Shown: piece by piece, positions 36,925-45,847 of the stretch
How the letters are laid out: the number at the start of each line of letters is the position of its first letter
How positions within the stretch are numbered: position 1 is the stretch's first letter
Assembly (NCBI RefSeq): GCF_004834005.1
Contig: NZ_STFF01000001.1
Location: forward strand, 1,425,347 to 1,489,346
DNA: 64,000 bases
Origin: Niastella caeni
GTDB taxonomy: Bacteria > Bacteroidota > Bacteroidia > Chitinophagales > Chitinophagaceae
Reading direction: 5' to 3'
Notes under the pieces: generated by a model
Database searches by the model: none
Told to the model about the DNA's origin: nothing
The model's input: the letters and a program-made list of their open reading frames with translations, nothing else
Translations under genes and position numbers: made by a program

Positions 36925-38136
36925 TTAACTTGTTAACTTATCAACAACCCCTGTAAGCACGCCTAATTCTTTACCAATTTTGGCAAAGGCGGTAATGGCT
37001 TTGTCAAGATGGTGTTGTTCATGCGCCGCACTCAATTGCACCCGTATACGGGCCTGCCCTTTAGCCACTACAGGATAAAAGAAGCCTATTACATAAATGC
37101 CTTCTTCCAGCAAGCGGGCAGCAAAGTTCTGGGCTATAACGGCATCGTATAGCATAATAGGCACTATGGGATGATCGCCGGGCTTGATGTCGAAGCCGGC
37201 TTCTGTCATCTTGCTGCGGAAGTATCTGGTATTATACTCGAGCTTATCGCGTAATTCGGTGGTTTCGCTCAACAGGTCAAGCACGGCAATAGAAGCGCCT
37301 ACAATGCCCGGAGCCAGTGTATTGGAGAACAAATAGGGCCGGGAACGCTGCCGTAACATCTCAATCACTTCTTTACGGCCACTGGTAAAACCGCCTGAAG
37401 CGCCGCCCAGCGCTTTTCCCAGGGTGCCGGTGATAATATCAATTTTACCCATTACCCCTCTGTATTCATGTGTACCTCTACCTGTTTTACCTAAAAATCC
37501 GCTGGAGTGGCTTTCATCGATCATAATAGCCGCATCATATTTTTCGGCCAGTTCAACAATCGTATCTAACTGGGCAATGGTGCCATCCATACTGAAAGAA
37601 CCATCGGTAACAATTATGCGGTTACGGAGCGATTGCGATTCTTTTAATTTCTCCTCCAGGTCGGCCATATTATTGTGCTTATAGCGGTACCGTTGGGCCT
37701 TACACAACCGAACGCCATCTATAATAGATGCATGGTTCAGTTCATCGGAAATAATGGCGTCCTGCTCATTATACAAGGGTTCAAACACCCCGCCGTTAGC
37801 ATCAAAGGCTGCTACGTACAGAATTGTGTCTTCAGTACCCAAAAAGGCAGATATTTTCTCTTCCAGTGCTTTATGAATATCCTGCGTGCCGCAAATGAAG
37901 CGTACACTGCTCATACCGTAACCCCGGTAGTCAACATACTTTTTAGCAGCTTCAATTACTTTGGGGTGAGAGGAGAGGCCGAGGTAATTATTGGCGCAAA
38001 AATTAAGCACCGTTTTGCCATTCACCTTAATTTCAGCGCCTTGCGGCGATTCAATAATACGCTCTGTTTTATACAAACCGGCAGCCTTGATCTCTGCCAG
38101 CTCACCGGCCAGGCGTTTTACTAATTTTTCATTCAT
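36925..38136 (-). CDS. kbl: Glycine C-acetyltransferase (2-amino-3-ketobutyrate CoA ligase)
   Basis: A 403-residue start at 38136 (MNEKLVKRLAGELAEIKAAG); the longer frame adds 26 residues without similarity. It is a PLP alpha-oxoamine synthase: NFCANNYLGLSSHPKVIEAA, MSSVRFICGTQDIHKALE, DESHSSGFLGKTGRGTHE, and the PLP Lys in TGTLGKALGGASGGF. It cleaves 2-amino-3-ketobutyrate with CoA to glycine and acetyl-CoA in threonine breakdown. Threonine dehydrogenase is not in the window. Confidence 0.95.
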   Translation of the reverse strand: MNEKLVKRLAGELAEIKAAGLYKTERIIESPQGAEIKVNGKTVLNFCANNYLGLSSHPKVIEAAKKYVDYRGYGMSSVRFICGTQDIHKALEEKISAFLGTEDTILYVAAFDANGGVFEPLYNEQDAIISDELNHASIIDGVRLCKAQRYRYKHNNMADLEEKLKESQSLRNRIIVTDGSFSMDGTIAQLDTIVELAEKYDAAIMIDESHSSGFLGKTGRGTHEYRGVMGKIDIITGTLGKALGGASGGFTSGRKEVIEMLRQRSRPYLFSNTLAPGIVGASIAVLDLLSETTELRDKLEYNTRYFRSKMTEAGFDIKPGDHPIVPIMLYDAVIAQNFAARLLEEGIYVIGFFYPVVAKGQARIRVQLSAAHEQHHLDKAITAFAKIGKELGVLTGVVDKLTS

Positions 38137-38338
38137 GGAGCATGTAGTTTTTTGTAATGTCACAAATGTAAGAATTTGAAGTTTGTTCAAACACCAGTGG
38201 CATAAACCCTTCATATCGTATTACTTAGTTTTCGCATTTGCGAAATATCAAATACGACGGAAAATAATTCTAACTTTTTCTTATAAAAACTGTAACAAAA
38301 TCCCAATAACTTCGTCTTATAATACAAAACGACTCATT

Positions 38339-38557
38339 ATGTGGAAGAAAAACTTTATCCGTTCAACCCTCATACTATTGGTGGCCTTGGCTGGAATATT
38401 TGTTTTTGCCACAACCCATACTTCAAAAAAGCCGGCAGGCCGGGAGTGTATCAAATCAAACAAAGAATGCTGTAATGGCAGAGATAATAAAAGTCAGAGC
38501 GATTTTATTATCTGGGAGTCGCTTAGCCGGGCCATCGCTGCAAATTCTCATTACTAA
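38339..38557 (+). CDS. Hypothetical small membrane or secreted protein
   Basis: A 72-residue protein beginning at 38339 with MWKKNFIRSTLILLVALAGIFVFATT, a signal-anchor-like stretch, then a short polar tail with three Cys (ECIKSNKECC). It is followed 30 bp later by a terminator, so it may be transcribed alone. No function is recognised. It could be a lipid- or disulfide-linked peptide; the hydrophobic N-terminus is the only firm feature. Confidence 0.6.
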   Translation: MWKKNFIRSTLILLVALAGIFVFATTHTSKKPAGRECIKSNKECCNGRDNKSQSDFIIWESLSRAIAANSHY

Positions 38558-38587
38558 CATTATGACAATCAACATTTCAATATAAAA

Positions 38588-38610
38588 GGTCCCGCTTTAC
38601 GGCGGGATCT
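38588..38610 (+). terminator. Rho-independent terminator
   Basis: A 9-bp stem AGGTCCCGC / GCGGGATCT (one G-T pair) with a short TTTAC loop region, followed by TTTTATTTTTT. It ends the small gene at 38339. Confidence 0.85.
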
Positions 38611-38694
38611 TTTTATTTTTTGAAATCGTTGTAACTATTTACATCCTGGTACGTACCACACCAATACAAACAGAATAACAGACAGGTTCTGCTT

Positions 38695-39180
38695 ATGACC
38701 GAAAAAGAATACAATCAATGTGTAGCTGAGTATGCGGACAACGTGTACCGGTTCATCCTTAAAAACCTTCGCCATGAAGAGGATGCCCGGGATGTTGTTC
38801 AGGCTGCATTTGAAAAAATGTGGCGCAACAGAGCGGATGTAGAAAATGCCCGATGCAAAAGTTACTTGTTTACGGTTGCTTATAACCAAATGATCGATCA
38901 CCTTCGAAAAGTAAAACGTATTCAGTTACGCGATGAATTCCGGGAAGAAACAAAGGTATATGACAAACCAATGCATAATACCCGTAAGATCCTGGAAGAA
39001 GCACTGAGCCGGTTAAACGAAACACAACGGGCGCTGGTATTGCTGAAAGATTATGAGGGGTACTCGTATGAAGAGATCGGACAAATTACCGGACTTAACG
39101 AAAGCCAGGTAAAAGTATATCTTCACCGGGCCCGTATTCAATTAAAAAACTATCTGGTAAAACCTGAAAATGTCATTTAA
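38695..39180 (+). CDS. ECF-type RNA polymerase sigma factor
   Basis: A 161-residue sigma-70 family factor with region 2 (ADNVYRFILKNLRHEEDARDVVQAAFEKMWRN, then CKSYLFTVAYNQMIDHLRK) and region 4 (LNETQRALVLLKDYEGYSYEEIGQITGLNESQVKVYLHRARIQLKNYL). It directs core polymerase to a regulon whose promoters are unknown. Its last 11 bases overlap the start of the anti-sigma-like gene, so the two are translationally coupled. A signal for release is probably read by the membrane protein downstream. Confidence 0.95.
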   Translation: MTEKEYNQCVAEYADNVYRFILKNLRHEEDARDVVQAAFEKMWRNRADVENARCKSYLFTVAYNQMIDHLRKVKRIQLRDEFREETKVYDKPMHNTRKILEEALSRLNETQRALVLLKDYEGYSYEEIGQITGLNESQVKVYLHRARIQLKNYLVKPENVI

Positions 39181-40357
39181 TTTTTATCATATAAGAACAG
39201 ATGATTTCTCTGCTTATGCCGGTGGCGGACAGCGTGAAGTTATTACCCGTGATAATTACGAGGCATATTTTGTAATGTATGTAGATGATGAGCTGAACGC
39301 TGCTGAACGCAAAGCCGTTGAAAGCTTCATACAACAAAATCCCGACCTGGAAGAGGAACTGGTTATGTTGCAACAATCGGTATTACGTGCCGATGAACAC
39401 ATCGTTTTTGAAAATAAGGAAAGCTTACTGAAAGGTTTGAACGAACAGGAACAGATAAATGAGCACAATTATTCAACCTTCTTTGTACTGTATGCCGATG
39501 ATGAATTAACAGATGCAGAAAAAGATATAGTTGAACAGTTCGTATTTCAACACCCCGAATACCAGTCGGCATTTGAACTGATACAACAGGCGAAGCTGGT
39601 GCCCGACAGCACCATTACTTTCCCTGATAAAACATACCTGTACCGCACAGAAGAAGATGACAATAAAATAGTCGCCTTTCCCTGGTGGCGGTTTACGGCG
39701 GCAGCCATTGCATTTCTTGTTATCGGCAGCCTGGCCTGGTATATATCAGTACAAAATGCCAATAATAAAGAAGTAGCCAGTAAAGATGCGTCAACAAAAC
39801 CATCCCTGAAAGTAGTTACGCCGTTGCAGGGAAAAGAACAACAAATTATTTCTCCCGACACACCGGAAACAGTAGCCGACAGTGCTCCTGTTATTCCTGA
39901 ATTAGATCCTGATTCCAGGACAAACAAAGAGCAACTCGTAGTTACAGACAAGCTCATTCAAAAAAATATTTCAGATGCCAGTAACATTCAAGAACCCTCA
40001 TACGTAAAACAAGTAAGCAAACAACAACTGGTGAAGGATCCTGAAAATATCGATATCGCTATTAAAGCAAAACCGGTTGAAGTAGCTGTTGACAATTCGA
40101 ATGAAAAAATAGTTGTTAAGGGCGGTATTTTAAAACGCACTATCAATGCACCATTAGCGGTTAATACAATAGTAGAAGAAACTCCAGATATTGAACCTGA
40201 TCAGTCACATACGGCAGTTTTAACTACACAAATAAATAAAACACCGTTGCGAGGCTTTTTCCGCAAAGTATCGCGGGTAGTTGATAAGGTTACCAACCCC
40301 GAAGACAATGGCAAAGGAGGCATACGCATAGCCAACCTTGAAATAGCATTAAAATAA
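39170..40357 (+). CDS. Membrane anti-sigma-like protein with duplicated N-terminal module
   Basis: A 395-residue protein. Two tandem homologous modules of about 45 residues occupy the cytoplasmic part: NYEAYFVMYVDDELNAAERK...FIQQNPDLEEELVMLQQ, then NYSTFFVLYADDELTDAEKD...FVFQHPEYQSAFELIQQ. One transmembrane helix (FTAAAIAFLVIGSLAWYISV, residues about 173-192) leads to a disordered Lys/Val/Glu/Pro-rich periplasmic tail. No ZAS-type HxxxCxxC zinc site is present. It starts inside the sigma gene, supporting a role as its anti-sigma. A duplicated binding module is unusual. Confidence 0.85.
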   Translation: MSFNFYHIRTDDFSAYAGGGQREVITRDNYEAYFVMYVDDELNAAERKAVESFIQQNPDLEEELVMLQQSVLRADEHIVFENKESLLKGLNEQEQINEHNYSTFFVLYADDELTDAEKDIVEQFVFQHPEYQSAFELIQQAKLVPDSTITFPDKTYLYRTEEDDNKIVAFPWWRFTAAAIAFLVIGSLAWYISVQNANNKEVASKDASTKPSLKVVTPLQGKEQQIISPDTPETVADSAPVIPELDPDSRTNKEQLVVTDKLIQKNISDASNIQEPSYVKQVSKQQLVKDPENIDIAIKAKPVEVAVDNSNEKIVVKGGILKRTINAPLAVNTIVEETPDIEPDQSHTAVLTTQINKTPLRGFFRKVSRVVDKVTNPEDNGKGGIRIANLEIALK

Positions 40358-40385
40358 TACCATTAAATAGTTAAAAAAAGTAAAG

Positions 40386-41204
40386 ATGAAACAGGTAATT
40401 ATACTCCTGGCAGGGATTAGTATGTACTTTACTGGCCTGGCCCAAACAGACTCAACCGGAAAAGAAAGAGAAAGCGATACCATTCGCGTAGGCGGAATGA
40501 TCATTATTAAAAAGAAAAGTCGCGACAAGGACAAAGAAAAAGAGGATGAAGCCAAAACATATAATCGTAAAAGCAAGAACTCACGCGTAAGTACAAACTG
40601 GTGGATCGTTGACCTTGGTTTTGCCAATTACGATGATAAAACAAATTATACCGGTAATAGCTTTGCGCCCGGCCTCGATAAAGACGATTTTAAATTACGC
40701 CCCGGCAAATCGGTGAACGTAAACATCTGGGCGTTCATGCAAAAACTGAACATCTCTCATAACGTGGTGAACCTGAAATATGGTTTAGGTGTAGAACTGA
40801 ATAACTATCGCTATAAAGCACCGATAAAATTCAATACGAATCCCACTCAGGTAGTATACGATAACACCAAGAACTATTCAAAAAATAAACTGGCCGCCGA
40901 TTATATTACCGTGCCCATTATGGTGAACTTTAACTTCACGCCACATAGAAAAAGAGGGTTTGGCTTTAGTATAGGCGCCAGCGGTGGCTACCTGTATTCG
41001 AGCCGGCAAAAAACCATCACCAATACAGATGGTAAAGAAAAAGAACGCAATGATTTCGATCTGCGCCCCTGGAAATTGTCTTACATCGGTGAATTAAGTT
41101 TAGGGCCGGTAAAATTATACGGTTCGCTTGCTTCGCAAAGCATGTTTGAAAAAGGGCTCGATCAAACACCTTATAATTTCGGATTACGTTTAAGTAACTG
41201 GTAG
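40386..41204 (+). CDS. Outer-membrane beta-barrel protein, PorT-like
   Basis: A 272-residue exported protein (signal MKQVIILLAGISMYFTGLAQ). After a Lys/Asp/Glu-rich low-complexity segment (KKKSRDKDKEKEDEAK) come alternating strands with Asn/Gly turns and a terminal W (LRLSNW), as in OM barrels of the PorT/outer-membrane beta-barrel type. It is third in the sigma/anti-sigma operon, 28 bp downstream, so it is a likely sensor or regulon member. A terminator follows at 41229. Confidence 0.82.
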   Translation: MKQVIILLAGISMYFTGLAQTDSTGKERESDTIRVGGMIIIKKKSRDKDKEKEDEAKTYNRKSKNSRVSTNWWIVDLGFANYDDKTNYTGNSFAPGLDKDDFKLRPGKSVNVNIWAFMQKLNISHNVVNLKYGLGVELNNYRYKAPIKFNTNPTQVVYDNTKNYSKNKLAADYITVPIMVNFNFTPHRKRGFGFSIGASGGYLYSSRQKTITNTDGKEKERNDFDLRPWKLSYIGELSLGPVKLYGSLASQSMFEKGLDQTPYNFGLRLSNW

Positions 41205-41228
41205 ATTAATTATCATAGCCATGAACAG

Positions 41229-41252
41229 AACCGGTATTGAAAAATACCGGTT
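41229..41252 (+). terminator. Terminator of the sigma/anti-sigma operon
   Basis: A perfect 10-bp stem AACCGGTATT / AATACCGGTT with a 4-base loop, then TTTTATTTTT. Confidence 0.88.
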
Positions 41253-41505
41253 TTTTATTTTTGCAACATTGATTATCCATACCCTGCCTGCGATCACTTG
41301 ATTTTCAACGGCATTTATTTTAGCCTAAGTATTGCCAATAAAAAATTCTGTTAAAAGCCCACTACAAAAAAATAAGAATTGGTAAGCGACGTTTTGATAT
41401 GTGGACTATCCCATTATCCACATCCGGGTAATTGAAAACAAATTTTTTTTATTTTTAAACCCATTAATCATTTGCTTGGTCTTTACGCTTAAACCAGGTT
41501 TACTT

Positions 41506-42063
41506 ATGAAATCTAAATGGCTCTTTGCAGGCTTAATCATTATTTCCGTTACAGGATTAGCGGCATTTAAAACCATTGAAAGAAGGGTTATTAAAAAGAA
41601 TTTATTGCGATCGAAGCCAATGGGCGAGGTGTATGTTGTGGTAGATAAATCTGATTATGAATTGCAGGTATTTGACGCAGAAGGCTGGTACGCCACGTAT
41701 CCCGTTGTATTTGGTAGCAAAGATCTCTCAGACAAACTTGTGGAAGGCGATCGCCGCACCCCCGAAGGCACTTTCAAGATCACTTATAAAAAACCTCACC
41801 AGAAGTGGCATAAAATGCTCATGCTGGATTTTCCTACCCAGGAAAGCTGGAGCAAATTCAAAGAACGCAAAGCCAAAGGAGTAATTCCTAAAACCGCTAA
41901 AATCGGCGGTGGTATTGCCATACATGGCACCTGGCCGCATGACGACCTGGTGGTTGATGATTTCACCAACTGGACCAATGGTTGTGTTTCTTTAAAAAAT
42001 GAAGACCTCGATGAACTGGATGAAATCCTGCCAGTTGGGTCAAAGGTTATTATCAAAAGATAA
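41506..42063 (+). CDS. L,D-transpeptidase (YkuD family)
   Basis: I start at the ATG at 41506 (185 residues, MKSKWLFAGLIIISVTGLAAF), which gives an N-terminal signal-anchor. The YkuD domain spans residues about 45-185, with the catalytic Cys in HGTWPHDDLVVDDFTNWTNG-CVSL: the His box and the Cys are intact, though the usual SHG before Cys is TNG. It forms meso-DAP cross-links or links proteins to peptidoglycan in the periplasm. The upstream extension of the frame is non-conserved. Confidence 0.88.
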   Translation: MKSKWLFAGLIIISVTGLAAFKTIERRVIKKNLLRSKPMGEVYVVVDKSDYELQVFDAEGWYATYPVVFGSKDLSDKLVEGDRRTPEGTFKITYKKPHQKWHKMLMLDFPTQESWSKFKERKAKGVIPKTAKIGGGIAIHGTWPHDDLVVDDFTNWTNGCVSLKNEDLDELDEILPVGSKVIIKR

Positions 42064-42568
42064 ATACACGATCTATAAGTTGTGACTTGCTATTTTCGTA
42101 AGCAGCCTCATTAAGGTGCATTTACGAAGACCCAATAAATGTTTTTACGCAATACCACTTAGTATTATTACTAATTTGTCTTTTATTTTATGGACAGCCG
42201 CAACTATCCATAACTTTTTGTTGTCATGTTGATATTTATTAACAGGTATTGACCAACCTGTTTGATATTTCACCCGTATATTGCATGGTCATATATCCCG
42301 CAGAGCGGGATCCAAACATGTGAGACAATACAATCCATACAAGCATTGGCTTTAGAAAACGGTCAATGTTTCCGTCTCTATGAAGACCCCACACCCTCCA
42401 GCCAGTGGGGTTTTCTCTTTACTCCCATTATCATTTGCATCAATAAAGATTAGATAAGTTTCTTCTTCTGCGGTAGCAATGCCTGAATGATCATAATAGA
42501 ATGGACATCTGTATTAAATTATCTCAGGAAAGTTATGCGCGAAAAGCGGCTGCAGGCAGGAAAATAAA
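42064..42568. other. Long intergenic region with two hairpins, possible small RNA
   Basis: No protein gene is convincing here. A hairpin ATCCCGC / GCGGGAT lies at 42295-42311, and a terminator-like stem ACCCCAC / GTGGGGT at 42386-42411 is followed by TTTCTCTTT. A short transcript ending at about 42418 could come from this gap. The open frame 42262-42453 contains both hairpins and is rejected as a gene. Confidence 0.45.
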
Positions 42569-42730
42569 TTATGCTTCTTTCAGCAGTTTCATAAACAGGT
42601 TAGCCTGTTCTTTGGTTTTGATCACTCTATGTAACGAAGAACTAACAGGAGCCTTTGCCTCTGCTTTTCTGCCATCTTCTTTGGCTTTTTTGTTAAGAGC
42701 AGCCAGTTTGCGTTCTATCGTTTTATTCAT
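42569..42730 (-). CDS. Small basic protein downstream of an uncharacterised gene
   Basis: A 53-residue frame on the minus strand, starting at 42730 with ATG and ending in TAA. It reads MNKTIERKLAALNKKAKEDG, then Arg/Lys/Ala-rich sequence and a C-terminal NLFMKLLKEA helix. The hydrophilic, Lys-rich composition fits a small cytoplasmic or nucleic-acid-associated protein. It begins 61 bp after the stop of the 186-residue gene, on the same strand, so the two likely form a unit. No ATG-started alternative is better. Confidence 0.55.
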   Translation of the reverse strand: MNKTIERKLAALNKKAKEDGRKAEAKAPVSSSLHRVIKTKEQANLFMKLLKEA

Positions 42731-42791
42731 TGTTACCAATTTACATAGAAACCAAATTTACATAGTTTTTTCGATCTTTTATACACAGGCC

Positions 42792-43352
42792 CTATTCCTT
42801 TAAGTTAAAAATGAAGTAATTGTACATCTGGTCCTGCGAAATCTTAAAACCTTTATCAATTCTGAACGGATAAGGCATAATATCTTCAAAATCAAAGGGA
42901 TTATCGTATTGGGTCTTTCCAAACCGGGTAATCCGAACAAAATACTTGATGCCAAACATCCGGAAATGCTGATCGAGGTACCTGAAGTTCCGCTGAATTG
43001 CCCGGTAATAAAAATAGGCCCGGGCATTATCCGAACCATCGATCCCCAGGTAATGGCCCGGATTGTTCTTTAAATAGGCAAATGCTGAAAACAAAATGGT
43101 TGAAAACACCTTCGAATAATCGGTATGGTTGAGTTCAGCTTTATCATTGATCTTACCTTTCGAATTCAGTGGACCGAATGCCAGGTTATAAACGTTGGGC
43201 AACAGGGCATGTGATTCGTTGCTTATTTTAACTACCAGGGGAATTTCCTTACCAGACTTCACACTGGTTTTAAAACTACTGTACCGCAGATCGGTTGAAA
43301 TATTATCTATTTCATACAGGTTCTTAAAATCAATCTTTAAAGGAACTGCCAT
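42792..43352 (-). CDS. Uncharacterised protein, DUF6934-like
   Basis: A 186-residue protein I recognise only as resembling a Chitinophagaceae family of unknown function (I believe DUF6934; not verified). It has alternating strand/helix segments, an AFAYLKNNPGHYLGIDGSDNARA stretch, an aromatic-rich region (YFYYRAIQRNFRYLDQHF), and the C-terminal SQDQMYNYFIFNLKE. No export signal or known catalytic motif is visible. It is followed by a 53-residue gene on the same strand; a two-gene system, perhaps toxin-antitoxin-like, is a hypothesis. Confidence 0.8.
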   Translation of the reverse strand: MAVPLKIDFKNLYEIDNISTDLRYSSFKTSVKSGKEIPLVVKISNESHALLPNVYNLAFGPLNSKGKINDKAELNHTDYSKVFSTILFSAFAYLKNNPGHYLGIDGSDNARAYFYYRAIQRNFRYLDQHFRMFGIKYFVRITRFGKTQYDNPFDFEDIMPYPFRIDKGFKISQDQMYNYFIFNLKE

Positions 43353-43429
43353 ATACCTGCTATTTTGAAGATAAAGACGTTGGTATCCCCATTGGAGGTT
43401 TTAATTTTGGAATTGCTTGATGGTTAATC

Positions 43430-43447
43430 CTGCCTGCCGGCAGGCAG
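43430..43447. repeat. 18-bp perfect palindrome CTGCCTGCCGGCAGGCAG
   Basis: The sequence CTGCCTGCCGGCAGGCAG is a perfect palindrome in the gap before the acs stop. A shorter ACCTGCCGGCAGGT form occurs at about 25312-25325 inside a gene. It is flanked by TTGCTTGATGGTTA direct repeats. Confidence 0.7.
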
Positions 43448-43581
43448 ATTGCTTGATGGTTATTCGTTGAACGATTAACCTTACGGGAATTCAAGATCTG
43501 CAGAACAATTCTTAGCCTCAGCCATCTAATAATTAAACCATCTTGCCATCAACTGGTCAGCCCCTCATTATAAAGCATTGA

Positions 43582-45495
43582 TCACAATCTTCCTTTTGCT
43601 ATTTCATCTACCACAGAAGGATCTAACAAAGTAGTAGTATCGCCCAGTTTATCAATTTCACCTTCGGCAATCTTGCGTAAGATCCGGCGCATAATTTTAC
43701 CGCTTCTTGTTTTAGGCAATCCACTTACAAATTGAATTTTATCGGGTTTGGCAATGGCGCCTATGATCTTTGATACCGTTTTAGTGATATCCTGCCGGGC
43801 CAGCGCATCATCACCATGCGTTCCCTGGTAAATAACAAATGCATAAATGCCTTGTCCTTTAATATCGTGCGGATAACCTACCACCGCGCTTTCTACTACC
43901 CCCGCATGCATGTTAATGGCATTTTCCACCTCAGCTGTACCAATGCGGTGACCGCTTACATTCAGCACATCATCAACCCGGCCGGTTATACGATAATTAC
44001 CATTTTCATCGCGCAAACAACCGTCGCCGGTAAAATACAAATTCTCGTACGTGGCAAAATAATTCACACGGCAACGTTCATGATCGCCATAGGTTGTGCG
44101 CAGCATACCCGGCCAGGGGAATTTGATACAAAGGTTGCCGCTTACCGAGTTACCGGTAACTTCTTTCCCGTTTTCATCGACCAGTAATGGCTGAACGCCT
44201 GGTAAAGGCAACGTAGCGTGGGCCGGTTTGGCCGGTGTAACACCGGCTAAATTGGAAATAAGGATACCACCGGTTTCAGTTTGCCACCAGGTATCAACAA
44301 TCGGGCATTTCTTTTTACCAATTTGCTCATCGTACCAATGCCATGCTTCTTCATTAATGGGTTCGCCTACGGTACCTAAAACTTTCACTGAATCAAGACT
44401 ATGTCCTTTTACAGGATCAAGGCCAAAGCCCATCAATGACCGGATGGCTGTTGGCGCCGTGTACAAAACATTTACTTTGTATTTATCAACTATATCCCAA
44501 AACCGGCCTGCATTGGGCCAGGTAGGAATTCCTTCAAACATCAGCGAAGTAGCACCGGCGCTTAACGGGCCATATACGATGTAACTATGACCGGTTATCC
44601 AGCCAATATCGGCCGTGCAAAAGTGAACATCGCCCGGCTGGTATTGAAACACGTTTACAAAACTATAATTGGTATACACCATATAGCCACCGCAGGTATG
44701 CACTACCCCTTTGGGTTTACCGGTTGAACCGGAGGTGTATAATATAAACAGCATGTCTTCCGCATCCATTTCTTCCGCCACACAATCAGGATTGCCCTGC
44801 GCTTCCACTTTCCTGATCTCTTCTTCCCACCAAACATCGCGTCCTTCGATCATGGAAACCTGTGTACGCGTTCTTGTTAATACGATCACCCGTTTTACAA
44901 AGTGGCATTGTACCAGGGCATCGTCAATGACACTCTTGAGCGGTATTTCTTTATTTCCACGGAAACCACCATCGCAGGTAACTACAAATTCGGCCTTTGC
45001 ATCCTGCAGGCGATCGGAAATGCTTTGTGCGCTAAAACCGCCAAAAACGACGGAATGAATAGCGCCGATACGCGCACAGGCCAGCACGGCAATAGCCAGT
45101 TCAGGTACCATGCCCATATAAATACAAACGCGATCGCCTTTTTGTACGCCATTATTTTTTAGTACGTTGGCAAATTGCACCACTTTGGCGTGCAGTTCGC
45201 GGTAGGTTAACACGCGGTTGGGTTCTTCGGGATCATTTGATTCCCATATAATAGCAGGTGTATTGCCTAAAGTGTTAAGGTGACGATCGAGACAGTTCTC
45301 TGTAATATTCAACTTGCCGCCGGCAAACCATTTAATAGTAGGCTTTTTGAAATCCCACTCCAGTACTTTATCCCATTTTTTACGCCAATAAAAACTAGAT
45401 GCTATTTCACCCCAGAAGCCTTCCGGGTCGTTCACACTTTTATCATAAGCCGCTTTGTATTGGTCTACTGATTTTATCTGATAAGGAAATGACAT
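43582..45495 (-). CDS. acs: Acetyl-CoA synthetase (acetate-CoA ligase)
   Basis: A 637-residue AMP-forming enzyme. It has the adenylate motif YTSGSTGKPKGVVHT near residue 255-269, the VDTWWQTETGGILIS core motif, YFTGDGCLRDENGNYRITGRVDDVLNVSGHRIGTAE, and the regulatory acetylation Lys in PKTRSGKIMRR near the C-terminus. It activates acetate to acetyl-CoA in the cytoplasm. It is full length. A long upstream drift region separates it from the MFS gene, which is divergent. Confidence 0.96.
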   Translation of the reverse strand: MSFPYQIKSVDQYKAAYDKSVNDPEGFWGEIASSFYWRKKWDKVLEWDFKKPTIKWFAGGKLNITENCLDRHLNTLGNTPAIIWESNDPEEPNRVLTYRELHAKVVQFANVLKNNGVQKGDRVCIYMGMVPELAIAVLACARIGAIHSVVFGGFSAQSISDRLQDAKAEFVVTCDGGFRGNKEIPLKSVIDDALVQCHFVKRVIVLTRTRTQVSMIEGRDVWWEEEIRKVEAQGNPDCVAEEMDAEDMLFILYTSGSTGKPKGVVHTCGGYMVYTNYSFVNVFQYQPGDVHFCTADIGWITGHSYIVYGPLSAGATSLMFEGIPTWPNAGRFWDIVDKYKVNVLYTAPTAIRSLMGFGLDPVKGHSLDSVKVLGTVGEPINEEAWHWYDEQIGKKKCPIVDTWWQTETGGILISNLAGVTPAKPAHATLPLPGVQPLLVDENGKEVTGNSVSGNLCIKFPWPGMLRTTYGDHERCRVNYFATYENLYFTGDGCLRDENGNYRITGRVDDVLNVSGHRIGTAEVENAINMHAGVVESAVVGYPHDIKGQGIYAFVIYQGTHGDDALARQDITKTVSKIIGAIAKPDKIQFVSGLPKTRSGKIMRRILRKIAEGEIDKLGDTTTLLDPSVVDEIAKGRL

Positions 45496-45847
45496 ATCAA
45501 GCTGTTTAACCCTTTTTAAAATTAGGGCGTTAAATTACGAAGAAAAAGGAAGAAGCAGGAAGAAAGGTTACAAGTTCCAGGTTGCAGGTTGTAAGGCTAT
45601 TTTGCAGGATGCAGTACGAAAGGTGGGGTTACAAATTTCAAGGCCCTGAAACTGGTAAATTGTAACTGTAATTATTTGCTCGCTGCCCTTTCACCATTGA
45701 CCATGCCGACGCTTACGGTCGGCATCCCGATAAGCAAAGCTTCGTCGGGATTCACCAATCACGTTTGCCGTTTCACGATTCACGATTGTCGTTTCACGCC
45801 TGCGCCTTATATTTATAGCTTAAAATTGGAACAAACCCGCTTCCCAT
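45496..45847. repeat. Intergenic drift with AGGTTACAAGTTCCAGG-type and hairpin repeats
   Basis: The gap between acs and the MFS gene holds no gene. It begins with AGGTTACAAGTTCCAGGTTG units near 45565-45590, resembling those at 57231-57286 and about 14535-14565. A hairpin ATGCCGAC / GTCGGCAT at about 45701-45725 is followed by CCCGATAAG...CTTCGTCGGG. Then TTTCACGATTCACGATTG drift runs up to the start. Confidence 0.55.

Noticed and set aside
42262..42453. 63-residue frame after the L,D-transpeptidase
   Set aside because: It contains two hairpins, including a terminator, and shows no protein-like conservation.
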